A DNA stretch of 15,146 bases from Acetobacteraceae bacterium (GTDB lineage: Bacteria > Pseudomonadota > Alphaproteobacteria > Acetobacterales > Acetobacteraceae). The DNA is taken from the NCBI GenBank assembly GCA_027489135.1, contig JAIYAI010000065.1, positions 1 to 15,146 of the forward strand, read 5' to 3'. Position numbers and translations under genes: made by a program. Each line of letters begins with the position of its first letter. Position 1 is the first letter of the stretch. Below the pieces are notes generated by a model, which searched no databases, was not told the DNA's origin, and was given only the letters and a program-made list of their open reading frames with translations. Shown piece after piece: positions 1-6,702 of the stretch.

Positions 1-884
1 GAATTGGTGCACTGGCCGCCGGCGACGGTGCCGTATTGCTGGAAGGTGCTGCGCCAGAAATAGGGACGGAACCTGCCCTGGTCCGTCGTCGGCGCGGCAT
101 CGCTCATGTCGTAGTTGCCGCTGGTGCTGCGCGCCTCGACGCAGCCGGTCCAGTTGGCGATGTTCCAGCCCGTCGGCATGGCGGGGTTGGTGGTGTTGAG
201 CAGCGCCTGGGCCCCGGCGCTGGTGCCGATGTTGACGTTGCGGGTGAAGGGGACGACCGAGACCCAGAGGAAGCGCTGCGTGTCCTGATCGCCGTAGAGC
301 ACGTCCAGCATGGTCTGGACGGCGTTCTTCGCGGCCTGGATCTTGGTGATGCCGAGGGCACTGTCGGTCGCCGCCATGGAGCCCGTGGCGTCGAGCACCA
401 GCGCAAGCTCGAGCCCCGAGGCGCGGCGCTGCGCCACCGTGGTCTCCGTCAGGGTCAGCGAACTGTTGGACACCACCCGGAACAGGGTCTTCGGCACCGT
501 CGCCGTGGCGGTGATGCGGATCTTGTCGTTGTCGATCTGCTGGATCGTCGGCGTCGAGACGGTGGAGCCGAAGGCGACGTTGGTGCCGCCCTGCGGGTTG
601 ATGTTGGCGCTGAAGGCGAGGCGGGTATTGGCATCGCGGTTGGTGTTGTCGAAGTCGCGCGCGGCGGCCAGGGCGGCGGCGTCGACGGCGGTCTTCAGCC
701 GGGTATGCACCAGCCAGGCGCGCTGCAGGTCGATGGCGAAGCCGGCGAAGCCCACCAGGATGACCAGCATGATCGCGGTGTAGCCGGTGATCGAGCCGCG
801 GCGATCGAGCGGCAGCAGGCGGCGGCGGGCGCGCGGGGGCGCTGCCGGCGGGCGAGACGTGCGCGGGGCGGCGGGAGGGGTCAT
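1..884 (-). CDS. tadG: TadG-like Flp pilus assembly protein with vWA domain (C-terminus cut by window edge)
   Basis: Reading the minus strand from an ATG at 884 gives 294 open codons running off the window. The first ~30 residues are Arg/Pro/Ala-rich, then DRRGSITGY leads into one hydrophobic segment (about residues 38-56, IMLVILVGFAGFAIDL). This is the usual N-terminal TadE/TadG-like membrane anchor, followed by the typical DAAALAAAR stretch. Around residue 160 LALVLDATGSM matches the metal-ion-dependent adhesion site (DxTGSM form) of the von Willebrand A domain seen in TadG proteins. TadG is a minor, envelope-anchored component needed for Flp pilus assembly. Its ATG overlaps the stop of the upstream gene as ATGA, so the two are probably translationally coupled. 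No Glu follows the RRG site, unlike the two neighbouring pseudopilins. Family assignment is firm; the C-terminal half of the vWA domain is not visible. Confidence 0.88.
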   Translation of the reverse strand, partial: MTPPAAPRTSRPPAAPPRARRRLLPLDRRGSITGYTAIMLVILVGFAGFAIDLQRAWLVHTRLKTAVDAAALAAARDFDNTNRDANTRLAFSANINPQGGTNVAFGSTVSTPTIQQIDNDKIRITATATVPKTLFRVVSNSSLTLTETTVAQRRASGLELALVLDATGSMAATDSALGITKIQAAKNAVQTMLDVLYGDQDTQRFLWVSVVPFTRNVNIGTSAGAQALLNTTNPAMPTGWNIANWTGCVEARSTSGNYDMSDAAPTTDQGRFRPYFWRSTFQQYGTVAGGQCTN

Positions 885-1648
885 GCCATGCAGACCTTCG
901 TGCTGCTGCTCTGGGGCGCGGTGGTGACGGTCGCGGGGTCGGAGGTGCGGCTGAGATAGGAGGTCCGCGCCGTCAGCGTCGGCGTCACGATCCCGAGTCC
1001 CATCAGCAGGCGGCTCAACTGCCAGATCTGCGACGGCGAGGAGACCTCGGTCACGATCATCAACTGCCCGGTCGGCACGATGAAGCCGCCGGGGATGGTC
1101 GCGGCGCCGCCGGCCGCGCCGATGGCGCTGGTCGCGGCGGACTTGCTCTTGACCTGCCAGGCGACGCGGTTGGCGTTGCTGACGTTGTTCACGCCGCTGA
1201 TGATCACCGTCGTGGCGCTCAGCGAGGTGACCTCCGCCACGCCGCCGAGGGAGGTGGTGGCGAGGCGCCAGAAATCCGCCGTGTCGCCGGGCGTGGTGAT
1301 GCGGTCGCACTGCGACACCACCTGACCGACCTGCACCGCCGTGGCTTCCAGCTTCACCTGGGCGCGCATGAACAGCATCAGGTCCACTGCGCCCATCATG
1401 ATCAGGGCGATGAGCGGGGCGAGGATGGCGAACTCGACCGCGCCCGCGCCACGCCGGCGCCACGGGCCAAGCAGGCCACGGGCACGATCCGGCGCGGCAG
1501 CGCGTGGGCGACCGGGCGCGGGCGCCGCGCCGCGGTGCATGCGCGGCAGCGGGCCCGGCCCGCCCGCTGCGGCATGGACAGGCTGGGCCGTTTCACACGA
1601 CGCCCCGTTCCCGGCCGTCAGGATCGGACCCCTAGCAGACCGTGTCAT
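881..1648 (-). CDS. TadE/TadF-like Flp pilus pseudopilin
   Basis: The 255-residue frame contains WRRRGAGAVEFAILAP at about residues 63-78 followed by a hydrophobic helix to ~residue 93. The G-x4-E-F arrangement after basic residues is the processing signature of TadE/TadF pseudopilins, which are cut by the TadV-type prepilin peptidase. The rest is a Ser/Thr/Ala/Val-rich exported domain with cysteines at ~114 and ~253. Its position between a TadE-like gene and tadG makes it the likely tadF counterpart. The start is uncertain: the ATG at 1648 overlaps the upstream stop by 17 bp, but the first ~60 residues are low-complexity Pro/Ala/Arg and no good Shine-Dalgarno stands in front. ATG at 1540 (residue 37) is an alternative. 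The stop overlaps the tadG start (ATGA). Confidence 0.82.
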   Translation of the reverse strand: MTRSARGPILTAGNGASCETAQPVHAAAGGPGPLPRMHRGAAPAPGRPRAAAPDRARGLLGPWRRRGAGAVEFAILAPLIALIMMGAVDLMLFMRAQVKLEATAVQVGQVVSQCDRITTPGDTADFWRLATTSLGGVAEVTSLSATTVIISGVNNVSNANRVAWQVKSKSAATSAIGAAGGAATIPGGFIVPTGQLMIVTEVSSPSQIWQLSRLLMGLGIVTPTLTARTSYLSRTSDPATVTTAPQSSSTKVCMA

Positions 1649-2336
1649 CGAAGGGCTCGTTCTTGATGGTCAGCGACGAGCGGAAGGTCATGGTGTCGGT
1701 TCCGGTGACCAGCTTCACCAGGCCGCCGATCAGCCAGGGCTGGGTGTAGGTCAGGTCGTAGGTGACCACCTGGCCGCCGGTGCCGGCCCCGCTGGTCCCG
1801 CCGGACCGCGACGCCGAGTTCGAATAGTTGCTGAAGGTGTTGGTGGTGACCGTGAGCCGGCTTGCCTTCAGGAAGCCGCCCGTGACCTGGCTGGCGAGCC
1901 AGGGGATGGAGGCCGAGCGGCAGGTGGGCGCCCCGGTGCGGCTGGGTGGCTTCGCCAGCCCGGTCGTCCCGAAGCGCACCGCGCGCAGCGCGGCATGGTC
2001 CAGCGCCGCCAGGGTGGCGACCTGCCACGAGGCTTCCATCACGCCATACATCAGCAGCGTGGTCGGAATGGCCATCAGCGCGAACTCCGCGGCCGTGGCA
2101 CCGCGGCGGTTCAACCGGCGGCGGCTGCCCAGCCACCCGCGCCGCGCGGCGGCGGCTGGAACCGGCGCGGCGGCAGCCGGGACGGCGACAGGAACTGGCG
2201 CGGCGGCAGCCGGGACGCCAGCAGGACCCTGCGCAGTCGTGGCTGGGACGGGGGCGCGGAGCGGCCCGGCGCCGCGGCCCGGCATGGGGGTCGGGCGGCG
2301 TCCCGTCGCGTCAGGTGTGATGCGAATGGGAAACAT
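1632..2336 (-). CDS. tadE: TadE-like Flp pilus pseudopilin with long Ala/Pro leader
   Basis: The protein has 234 residues. LNRRGATAAEFALMAIP at residues 75-91 is a pseudopilin processing site (G79, then Glu at +5 and Phe at +6) followed by a hydrophobic helix to ~residue 101. The mature part has the usual TadE layout: a helix with LDHAALRAVRFG, then a beta-rich Ser/Thr/Gly-containing domain ending in a Cys. The family acts in the envelope as a minor pilin-like subunit of the Tad machine. Unusually, 79 residues precede the cleavage point, where leaders of this class are normally short. Residues ~29-63 are Ala/Pro-rich and made of 11-residue repeats. The ATG at 2336 has TGGAG 3 bp upstream, a slightly tight Shine-Dalgarno. 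A TTG at residue 75 would give a short leader but lacks an obvious ribosome site. First gene of the minus-strand tad cluster. Confidence 0.83.
   Translation of the reverse strand: MFPIRITPDATGRRPTPMPGRGAGPLRAPVPATTAQGPAGVPAAAAPVPVAVPAAAAPVPAAAARRGWLGSRRRLNRRGATAAEFALMAIPTTLLMYGVMEASWQVATLAALDHAALRAVRFGTTGLAKPPSRTGAPTCRSASIPWLASQVTGGFLKASRLTVTTNTFSNYSNSASRSGGTSGAGTGGQVVTYDLTYTQPWLIGGLVKLVTGTDTMTFRSSLTIKNEPFDDTVC
2158..2256. repeat. 33-bp tandem repeat inside tadE leader
   Basis: Two adjacent 33-bp units, 2158-2190 and 2191-2223, agree at 29 of 33 positions by hand count; a degenerate third unit covers 2224-2256. The length is a multiple of three, so the array stays in frame and encodes Ala/Pro 11-mers (VPAAAAPVPVA, then VPAAAAPVPAA) in the pseudopilin leader. 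Confidence 0.8.
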
Positions 2337-2518
2337 CGGCTCCAGGGTGCAGGATGCGTGTAGGCGCGCGGATGCGCCGGAGGCAGACGTCTTGTTTTGT
2401 CTCGAAATTGATGTCCGGTCAAGCGTAAAATCTCTTTAATGATGGATGATCCTACGCAAAAATCGTCTTTATTTCAGTCCATTCGCTTCTTTTTGGTCAT
2501 TTCCCGATGGGGGCGGCC
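2337..2518 (-). promoter_or_regulatory. AT-rich leader of the tadE-F-G cluster (presumed promoter region)
   Basis: This 182-bp gap has a clear drop in G+C between about 2395 and 2505, against a background near 70% G+C, and lies directly upstream of tadE on the minus strand. No convincing -35/-10 pair could be fixed; TTGACC (minus strand, 2416-2421) is the best -35-like hexamer but lacks a good -10. The octamer TAAAGAGA (minus strand, 2431-2438) also occurs in the flp1 leader at 6339-6346. No strong terminator hairpin for the upstream gene was seen, so read-through from it is possible. Confidence 0.45.
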
Positions 2519-3355
2519 TCAGGGCGCCACCATCCCCTCCGTCCAGGCGCGGTAGCGCGCCGCGGACCGGGCGACCGCCCCCTTGGCATCGCGGGTGATC
2601 TCACGCTCGTGGAAGGCACCGTAGATCGCCGCGAAGGGCAGGGTCATCACCCGCGCTGCCATCCTCTCGACCTCCGCCGCCGGCAGCGGGATCAGGCAGG
2701 GATAGCTGCGCATGAAGCCGATGAACTTCCGGTCCGGCAGCACCTGCAGGATGTCGCCCGACAGCAGCGCCCCCTGCCCGCCCGCGCCGCCGGCCCAGTG
2801 CGCCACCACCCCGCCGGCGAAATGCCCGCCCAGCCGGTGCAGCGTGACGCCGGGCAGCACCGGCTTCGCCTCGCCCTCCCAGAAGTCGAGGCACGGGTCG
2901 GGCCGCGGCGCGTGCGCGCGATCCGCCGCATGGACATGCACGGGCACGCCGAAGCGCCGGCCCCATTCGACCATGGTCGAGTAGTAGTGCGGATGCGACA
3001 GCGCGACCGCCTTGAGGCCGCCGAGGCCGCGGATGATCGCCTCCGTCGCGTCGTCGAGCAGCGCGATGCAGTCCCACAGGATGTTCCCGTGCGGCGTCAT
3101 CACCAGCAGCGCGCGCTGGTCGATCCCCACCGCGGGGACGCTGCGGATCGCCAGGAGGCCAGGCTCCAGCAGGCGGAAGGTGTTGGCATGCGCGCGGGTC
3201 AGCGCCTCCAACGTGGTCCAGGCCTGGCCGGAGGCGGGAACGTATTGCCGCTCGTCCTCGCAGATCGGGCAGCGATCGGGCGGCGCCGCGCTCTCGGCGA
3301 ACTGGACGGAGCAGGTGCGGCAGAGGAAGTGGGGCATGCGGCGATGCTGCCGCAT
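2519..3355 (-). CDS. MBL-fold metallo-hydrolase with N-terminal Cys4 zinc-ribbon-like motif
   Basis: The protein has 278 residues. Near the N-terminus CRTC (C12, C15) and CPIC (C29, C32) form a rubredoxin-like knuckle that should bind one metal ion. From about residue 60 there is a metallo-beta-lactamase fold: LSHPHYYS at 119-126 sits where the HxHxDH metal motif belongs, H178 lies in GGHFAGG, D201 in LLSGDILQ, and H249 in GAFHERE. The Asp and last His of the first motif are replaced by Y125 and S126, so a classical dinuclear zinc site is doubtful. From memory this Cys4-plus-HPHYYS layout is a recurring family of MBL-fold proteins; its substrate is not known to me. The start at 3355 is preceded by a G-rich stretch; ATG at 3337 is equally possible. 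It follows the RTX gene by 27 bp and may be cotranscribed with it. Confidence 0.8.
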   Translation of the reverse strand: MRQHRRMPHFLCRTCSVQFAESAAPPDRCPICEDERQYVPASGQAWTTLEALTRAHANTFRLLEPGLLAIRSVPAVGIDQRALLVMTPHGNILWDCIALLDDATEAIIRGLGGLKAVALSHPHYYSTMVEWGRRFGVPVHVHAADRAHAPRPDPCLDFWEGEAKPVLPGVTLHRLGGHFAGGVVAHWAGGAGGQGALLSGDILQVLPDRKFIGFMRSYPCLIPLPAAEVERMAARVMTLPFAAIYGAFHEREITRDAKGAVARSAARYRAWTEGMVAP

Positions 3356-3382
3356 CCCGAGCCCCCAGGGGAAGACGCTTCG

Positions 3383-4837
3383 CTACAGGTCGAAGCTGAC
3401 GGCGACCAGCGCGAGCAGTCCATCGAGCCGGATCGAGAAATCGGTCGAGAGGCTCGCGTCGAGATTGGCGAAGACGAACGTGTCGCCGGCCGACTGGCTC
3501 ACGCGTAGCTGCCCCGGCGCGGTGAAGACGGCGCCCGCGATCAGGCTGAAGGCCTGGTCGCCGGGCTGGGTCGTGTCGGCATCGATCGCCGACAGGTCGA
3601 TGATGTCGCGCTCCGCGATGCCGAAGTCGCGGATGCGGTCGCGGCCGGCGGCGAGCGGCCCGCTCTCCTCCGCCGCCAGATAGCGGAAGCGGTCGGCAGC
3701 GGCCCCGCCCCGCAGCAGGTCGGCCCCGAGGCCGCCGACCAGGACGTCCCGGCCGGTGTCGCCGAGCAGGCGGTCCGATCCCGCGCCACCGACCAGGACA
3801 TCGTTGCCGGCGCCACCGCGGAGGGTGTTCGCGCCATCGTCGCCGGTCAGCAGGTCCGCGCCGTCGCCGCCGGCCAGCGCCTCGAAGCCGCTGATCTCGT
3901 CGCCCTGGGCATCGCCGCCGATCGCCTCGCCGGTGCCGAGGTTGACGATCACCGAGGCGGAGCCGGCGTAGTCCAGCAGGTCGCCGGTCCCGGCGCCGCC
4001 GTCGAGCTCGTCCGCCCCGCTGCCGCCGCGAAGGGTATCGTCGCCCTCGCCGCCGCGGATGACATCGTCCTCGCTCTCGCCGAGCAGGCTGTCGTCGCCG
4101 CCATTCCCGCGCAGGAGGTCGGCGCCCTGGCCGCCCAGGAACTGGTCGTCACCCACCCCGCCCGTCAGCGTGTCATCGGCCGCGAAGCCCAGCACCTGGC
4201 CCAGCGTGGTCCCCTGCGCGCCGTCGTAGAGATCGGCGAAGCGGCCAAGCTGCACCGCGCCGCTGATCAGGCCGAGATTGTGGATCACGGCGGGGCCGAT
4301 GCCGGTCTCGATGGCCACGGGTGCGGCGATGGTGCCGGTATTGACCAGCCCGCCGATCGCGCCGCCGGTGCTGTGCACGCCGACCGCATTGCCGGTGATC
4401 GTTCCCTCGTTGAGGAAGAGGGTCAGCGCGGTGTCGCCGATCCAGACGCCCGTCGAGCCGCTGATCGTGCCGGTGTTGCGGAGCGATCCGGCACCGCCGA
4501 TCAGAACGCCATATCCGCCATCGCCGCCGATCGCCCCGGCATTGAGCAGGTCGAGCAGCGTGCCGGCATCCGCACTCACCCCGAAGCTGCCGGACACGCT
4601 GCCACGGTTCACGACTCGCGCAGCCTCGATCCCGGGCAGGGCCTCCGCCAGCAGGACGAAGCCCGCCCCGGCAGATCGGATGATGCCCGCATTGTCAACC
4701 AGGATATTGATGTTGGACGCGACAACCGCCGCAGAATCGACGGAGAGGATGCCGTTCGGACCGATCAGCAGGCCGTCCCCGTTGTCGGTCAGTTCGACGC
4801 CTTCGAGCCGCACGGAGTTGAGAATCACGTCCGGCAT
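3383..4837 (-). CDS. Secreted RTX calcium-binding protein with beta-helix-like N-terminal half
   Basis: The protein has 484 residues. Residues 75-195 hold six spaced copies of a rung-like motif of the form [hydrophobic]-x-N-x-G-[TS]-[IV]-x-G (for example RNTGTISG, NEGTITG, VNTGTIAA), as in parallel beta-helix adhesins. Residues ~217-381 are a block of RTX nonapeptides (GGxGxDxLx type) that fold as a calcium-loaded beta-roll. Residues ~382-484 resemble the serralysin M10 C-terminal region (DRFRYLAAEES, RDRIRDFG, DIIDLSAIDAD), a type I secretion signal domain. There is no protease HExxH motif and no N-terminal signal peptide, so it is likely a T1SS-exported adhesin or matrix protein. The start is set at 4837 because a strong GGGAGGT lies 4 bp upstream; an ATG at 4915 would extend the frame by 26 residues. 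No T1SS genes are in the window. Confidence 0.85.
   Translation of the reverse strand: MPDVILNSVRLEGVELTDNGDGLLIGPNGILSVDSAAVVASNINILVDNAGIIRSAGAGFVLLAEALPGIEAARVVNRGSVSGSFGVSADAGTLLDLLNAGAIGGDGGYGVLIGGAGSLRNTGTISGSTGVWIGDTALTLFLNEGTITGNAVGVHSTGGAIGGLVNTGTIAAPVAIETGIGPAVIHNLGLISGAVQLGRFADLYDGAQGTTLGQVLGFAADDTLTGGVGDDQFLGGQGADLLRGNGGDDSLLGESEDDVIRGGEGDDTLRGGSGADELDGGAGTGDLLDYAGSASVIVNLGTGEAIGGDAQGDEISGFEALAGGDGADLLTGDDGANTLRGGAGNDVLVGGAGSDRLLGDTGRDVLVGGLGADLLRGGAAADRFRYLAAEESGPLAAGRDRIRDFGIAERDIIDLSAIDADTTQPGDQAFSLIAGAVFTAPGQLRVSQSAGDTFVFANLDASLSTDFSIRLDGLLALVAVSFDL
3695..4189 (-). repeat. RTX nonapeptide-repeat block
   Basis: This part encodes about residues 217-381 of the RTX protein. Glycine/aspartate nonapeptides such as GGQGADLLR, GGEGDDTLR and GGAGNDVLV recur, interrupted once (about residues 288-320) by a non-repeat strand segment (VIVNLGTGEAIGGDAQGDE) that is common between RTX sub-blocks. 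Confidence 0.88.
4253..4615 (-). repeat. Beta-helix-like NxGTIxG protein repeats
   Basis: Residues 75-195 of the RTX protein contain six rungs: VNRGSVSG, LNAGAIGG, RNTGTISG, LNEGTITG, VNTGTIAA and HNLGLISG, spaced about 20-24 residues apart. This period and the N-x-G-[TS]-[IV] core are typical of right-handed parallel beta-helices in secreted adhesins. Confidence 0.7.
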
Positions 4838-4841
4838 GCGG

Positions 4842-4848
4842 ACCTCCC
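4842..4848 (-). promoter_or_regulatory. Strong ribosome binding site fixing the RTX gene start
   Basis: On the minus strand GGGAGGT ends 4 bp before the ATG at 4837. This decides against the ATG at 4915, whose 26-residue extension (basic, with no export signal) is untypical of the family. Confidence 0.8.
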
Positions 4849-4909
4849 GACGATCTTGCCCGTTGACCTTATCAGCAACCCGCAGCACGGCATCACGCGA
4901 TCGAAGCAC

Positions 4910-4923
4910 GCACACAGGTGTGC
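4910..4923. promoter_or_regulatory. 14-bp perfect palindrome upstream of the RTX gene
   Basis: GCACAC-AG-GTGTGC is a perfect inverted repeat with a 2-bp centre, and two further outer base pairs match after a two-base mismatch on each side. It lies 73 bp upstream of the RTX ATG and 55 bp downstream of the preceding stop. A two-base centre suits a dimeric repressor or activator site better than a hairpin. No protein can be named for it. Confidence 0.4.
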
Positions 4924-4977
4924 ACGCGAACCCGACGGCCCCCAGCGATCCCCCGATCCATGAGGGCCAGGACAGGT

Positions 4978-6156
4978 TCAGGTGGATCGTGAGCGCTGGT
5001 AAACCGCAGCCTCGAAGCGCCCCAGCAGATCAAGCACCTTATGATCGGCGAAGGGCAGGATCTGCGTCAGCAGCACGCCCGCGACGCCCGAGGCGGGATC
5101 GAGCCAGAACCAGGTGTTGCCGAGGCCCGCCCAGGCGAGGCTGCCCGCGGCGCGGCGGCCTGGGACGTCCTGCTCGTTGATCAGGAAGCCGAGGCCCCAG
5201 CGCTTCGTCACGCCGGGGAAGGGATCGAAGTCGTTCGAGAGATGCGGCAGCACGCTGCGCATGGCGCGGAATTCCAGCGGCCCGATCTGGTTCCGCCCCA
5301 TCTCGGCGACCGTCTCCGGCTTCAGGATGCGCACGCCGTCCAGCTCGCCGCCGCCGACCAGCGCGCGCAGGAAGCGGAGGTAGTCCGGCCCGGTCGAGAG
5401 CAGCCCGCCGCCGCCGCCGAAGAACTCCGGGTTCACCTGGATCGGGTCGAAGTCGCTCGGCGCCAGGGTGCCGTCCGGCGCACGCTGGTGCACGCGGACG
5501 CGGCGGGCCTTCTGGCTGTCGCCGGCGATGTAGCCGGTATCGGCCATGCCGAGCGGCTCGGCGATGCGGCGGCGCACCGCCACCTCGATCCGCTCGCCGC
5601 CCGCGGCCTCGACCGCCTGGCCGACCCAGTCCGTGGCGATGGAGTATTCCCAGGCCTCGCCCGGGTCGCGCACCAGCGGCGCGTGCAGCGAGGCCAGCTT
5701 GCCGCTGCGCGTCGCCGGCAGGCCCGTCACCTCCATGAAGCGGCCGATATCGCCGTTCCAGGTGTTGTAGGAAAAGCCGGCGGTGTGGGTGAGCAGGTGG
5801 CGCAAGGTGATGGGACGCAGCGGCGCGCGCAGCCGCGGCCGGCCCTGCGTGTCGAAGCCCTCGAGCACCTGCACCTCGGCGAGCCAGGGCAGCAGCGGGC
5901 CGAGCGGCGCGTCGAGCGCGAGCCTGCCCTCCTCGACCAGCTGCATGGCCATGACGGAGGTGACCGCCTTGGTCATGGAGGCGATCCAGAACACGGTATC
6001 GGGCGTCATCGCCGTGGCGGCGGCAAGGTCGCGGCGGCCGAAGGCGCCGCGATAGGATTCGCCCGACCGGTCGGCGGCGAGCGCGACGACACCGGGCACC
6101 TCGCCGGCCTCGACCGCTCCGGCCAGCAGGGCATCGACGGCGGCGCGATCGATCAT
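4978..6156 (-). CDS. Serine hydrolase of the beta-lactamase / class C-esterase family
   Basis: The protein has 392 residues. WIASMTKAV holds the S60-x-x-K63 catalytic pair, WEYSIATDW (Y171-S-I) sits where class C enzymes have YxN, and SLAWAGLGNTWFW (W342-A-G) stands for the third KTG/HTG element. WxG in that place is typical of EstB-like esterases and related transpeptidase-fold hydrolases rather than of true beta-lactamases, so ester or amide hydrolysis of small molecules is more likely than antibiotic resistance. LRHLLTHTAGFSY is a conserved family segment. No signal peptide is visible with this start, suggesting a cytoplasmic protein. The start at 6156 is chosen for GAGGAGGT 6 bp upstream. 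The frame stays open to an ATG at 6318, but that 54-residue extension is low-complexity. It ends 140 bp before the RTX gene. Confidence 0.88.
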   Translation of the reverse strand: MIDRAAVDALLAGAVEAGEVPGVVALAADRSGESYRGAFGRRDLAAATAMTPDTVFWIASMTKAVTSVMAMQLVEEGRLALDAPLGPLLPWLAEVQVLEGFDTQGRPRLRAPLRPITLRHLLTHTAGFSYNTWNGDIGRFMEVTGLPATRSGKLASLHAPLVRDPGEAWEYSIATDWVGQAVEAAGGERIEVAVRRRIAEPLGMADTGYIAGDSQKARRVRVHQRAPDGTLAPSDFDPIQVNPEFFGGGGGLLSTGPDYLRFLRALVGGGELDGVRILKPETVAEMGRNQIGPLEFRAMRSVLPHLSNDFDPFPGVTKRWGLGFLINEQDVPGRRAAGSLAWAGLGNTWFWLDPASGVAGVLLTQILPFADHKVLDLLGRFEAAVYQRSRST

Positions 6157-6162
6157 GGGGGA

Positions 6163-6170
6163 ACCTCCTC
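6163..6170 (-). promoter_or_regulatory. Ribosome binding site fixing the serine hydrolase start
   Basis: On the minus strand GAGGAGGT lies 6 bp upstream of the ATG at 6156. It supports the 392-residue product over the 446-residue open frame that begins at 6318. Confidence 0.8.
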
Positions 6171-6304
6171 GCGCCGCGGGGGTGGGCGCGGGGGCAGGAT
6201 CGAACGGCGCGGCCTCCGCGGGCAAGCCCCGCGGGTCGGCAACGGCGTGCGCCCCGGCGTCCAGGGAGGTTTCTGAGAAATTTGCGACAGAACGGGTTTT
6301 CGGC

Positions 6305-6334
6305 TTGCGAACCCGCACGAAATCTTGTTAATAA
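6305..6334 (+). promoter_or_regulatory. Putative sigma-70-type promoter of flp1
   Basis: TTGCGA (6305-6310) and TAATAA (6329-6334) are separated by 18 bp in the AT-rich leader of flp1. This would place transcription start near 6341 and leave a leader of roughly 78 nt. The hexamers are only partial consensus matches. Confidence 0.35.
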
Positions 6335-6356
6335 TCTCTAAAGAGAGAAAATCTTG
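6320..6356. repeat. Direct repeat AAATCTTG flanking a CTCTAAAGAG palindrome in the flp1 leader
   Basis: AAATCTTG occurs at 6320-6327 and again at 6349-6356, 29 bp start to start. Between them CTCT-AA-AGAG (6336-6345) is a perfect short inverted repeat. The first copy lies inside the putative promoter spacer and the second just downstream of the expected start, which is where operators commonly sit. Confidence 0.4.
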
Positions 6357-6405
6357 CTTTTTGGTTCAACCCTGGCCTGCTGCCATGGGCGGGACCTGTG
6401 GAAGC

Positions 6406-6413
6406 GGAGGAAG
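6406..6413 (+). promoter_or_regulatory. Ribosome binding site of flp1
   Basis: GGAGGAAG lies 5 bp before the ATG at 6419. It favours that start over an in-frame GTG at 6398, which would lie upstream of the site. Confidence 0.75.
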
Positions 6414-6418
6414 TCCTG

Positions 6419-6628
6419 ATGACGAAGCCCCGTCGCCTGCTCCGCGCCGCGCGCGCCGCCGCCGCCGACCGCAAGGGCGTGACCGCCGCCGAGTACGCGA
6501 TCCTGGCCGTTGGCATCGTGATCGTGGTCGGCTCCGCCGCCACCACGTACCGCGGCCCCCTGCAGAACGCCTTCAGCCGCATCGGCACGCAGATCACCAG
6601 CACGCAGGCCAGCGTCGCCGCGCGCTGA
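6419..6628 (+). CDS. flp: Flp-family type IVb pilin 1
   Basis: The 69-residue product has a basic leader (MTKPRRLLRAARAAAADRKG) and then VTAAEYAILAVGIVIVV. The cut would fall after G20, leaving E25 and Y26 at +5 and +6 of the mature protein, the Flp hallmark. A ~20-residue hydrophobic helix and a short Gln/Ser/Thr-rich tail complete a mature pilin of 49 residues. Flp is the major subunit of the Tad pilus, used for tight adherence and biofilm formation. The prepilin peptidase, ATPase and secretin genes are not in the window. It stands alone after an AT-rich leader and is followed by a strong hairpin, so it is probably mainly monocistronic. Confidence 0.92.
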   Translation: MTKPRRLLRAARAAAADRKGVTAAEYAILAVGIVIVVGSAATTYRGPLQNAFSRIGTQITSTQASVAAR

Positions 6629-6702
6629 CCCGCCGCACGCCTCGCCAGCGCTCCGATCCCGCCAAGTGGACCAGCCGCCGAACGGGCCCGCCAGAACCCC
6701 AG

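Noticed and set aside
36..959. 307-codon plus-strand open frame at the window start
   Set aside because: Antisense to the TadG-like gene, which shows a membrane anchor and a vWA motif; the plus-strand product is low-complexity Gly/Arg/His.
2337..2518. Intrinsic terminator between the MBL gene and tadE
   Set aside because: The T- and A-rich tracts are not preceded by a convincing stem on either strand.
4978..6156. Antibiotic-resistance beta-lactamase
   Set aside because: YSI and WAG replace the YxN and KTG of class C beta-lactamases and no export signal is visible; an esterase-like hydrolase is more likely.
5041..6276. 411-codon plus-strand frame opposite the serine hydrolase
   Set aside because: Antisense to a gene with SxxK, YxI and WxG catalytic elements; no domain seen in the product.
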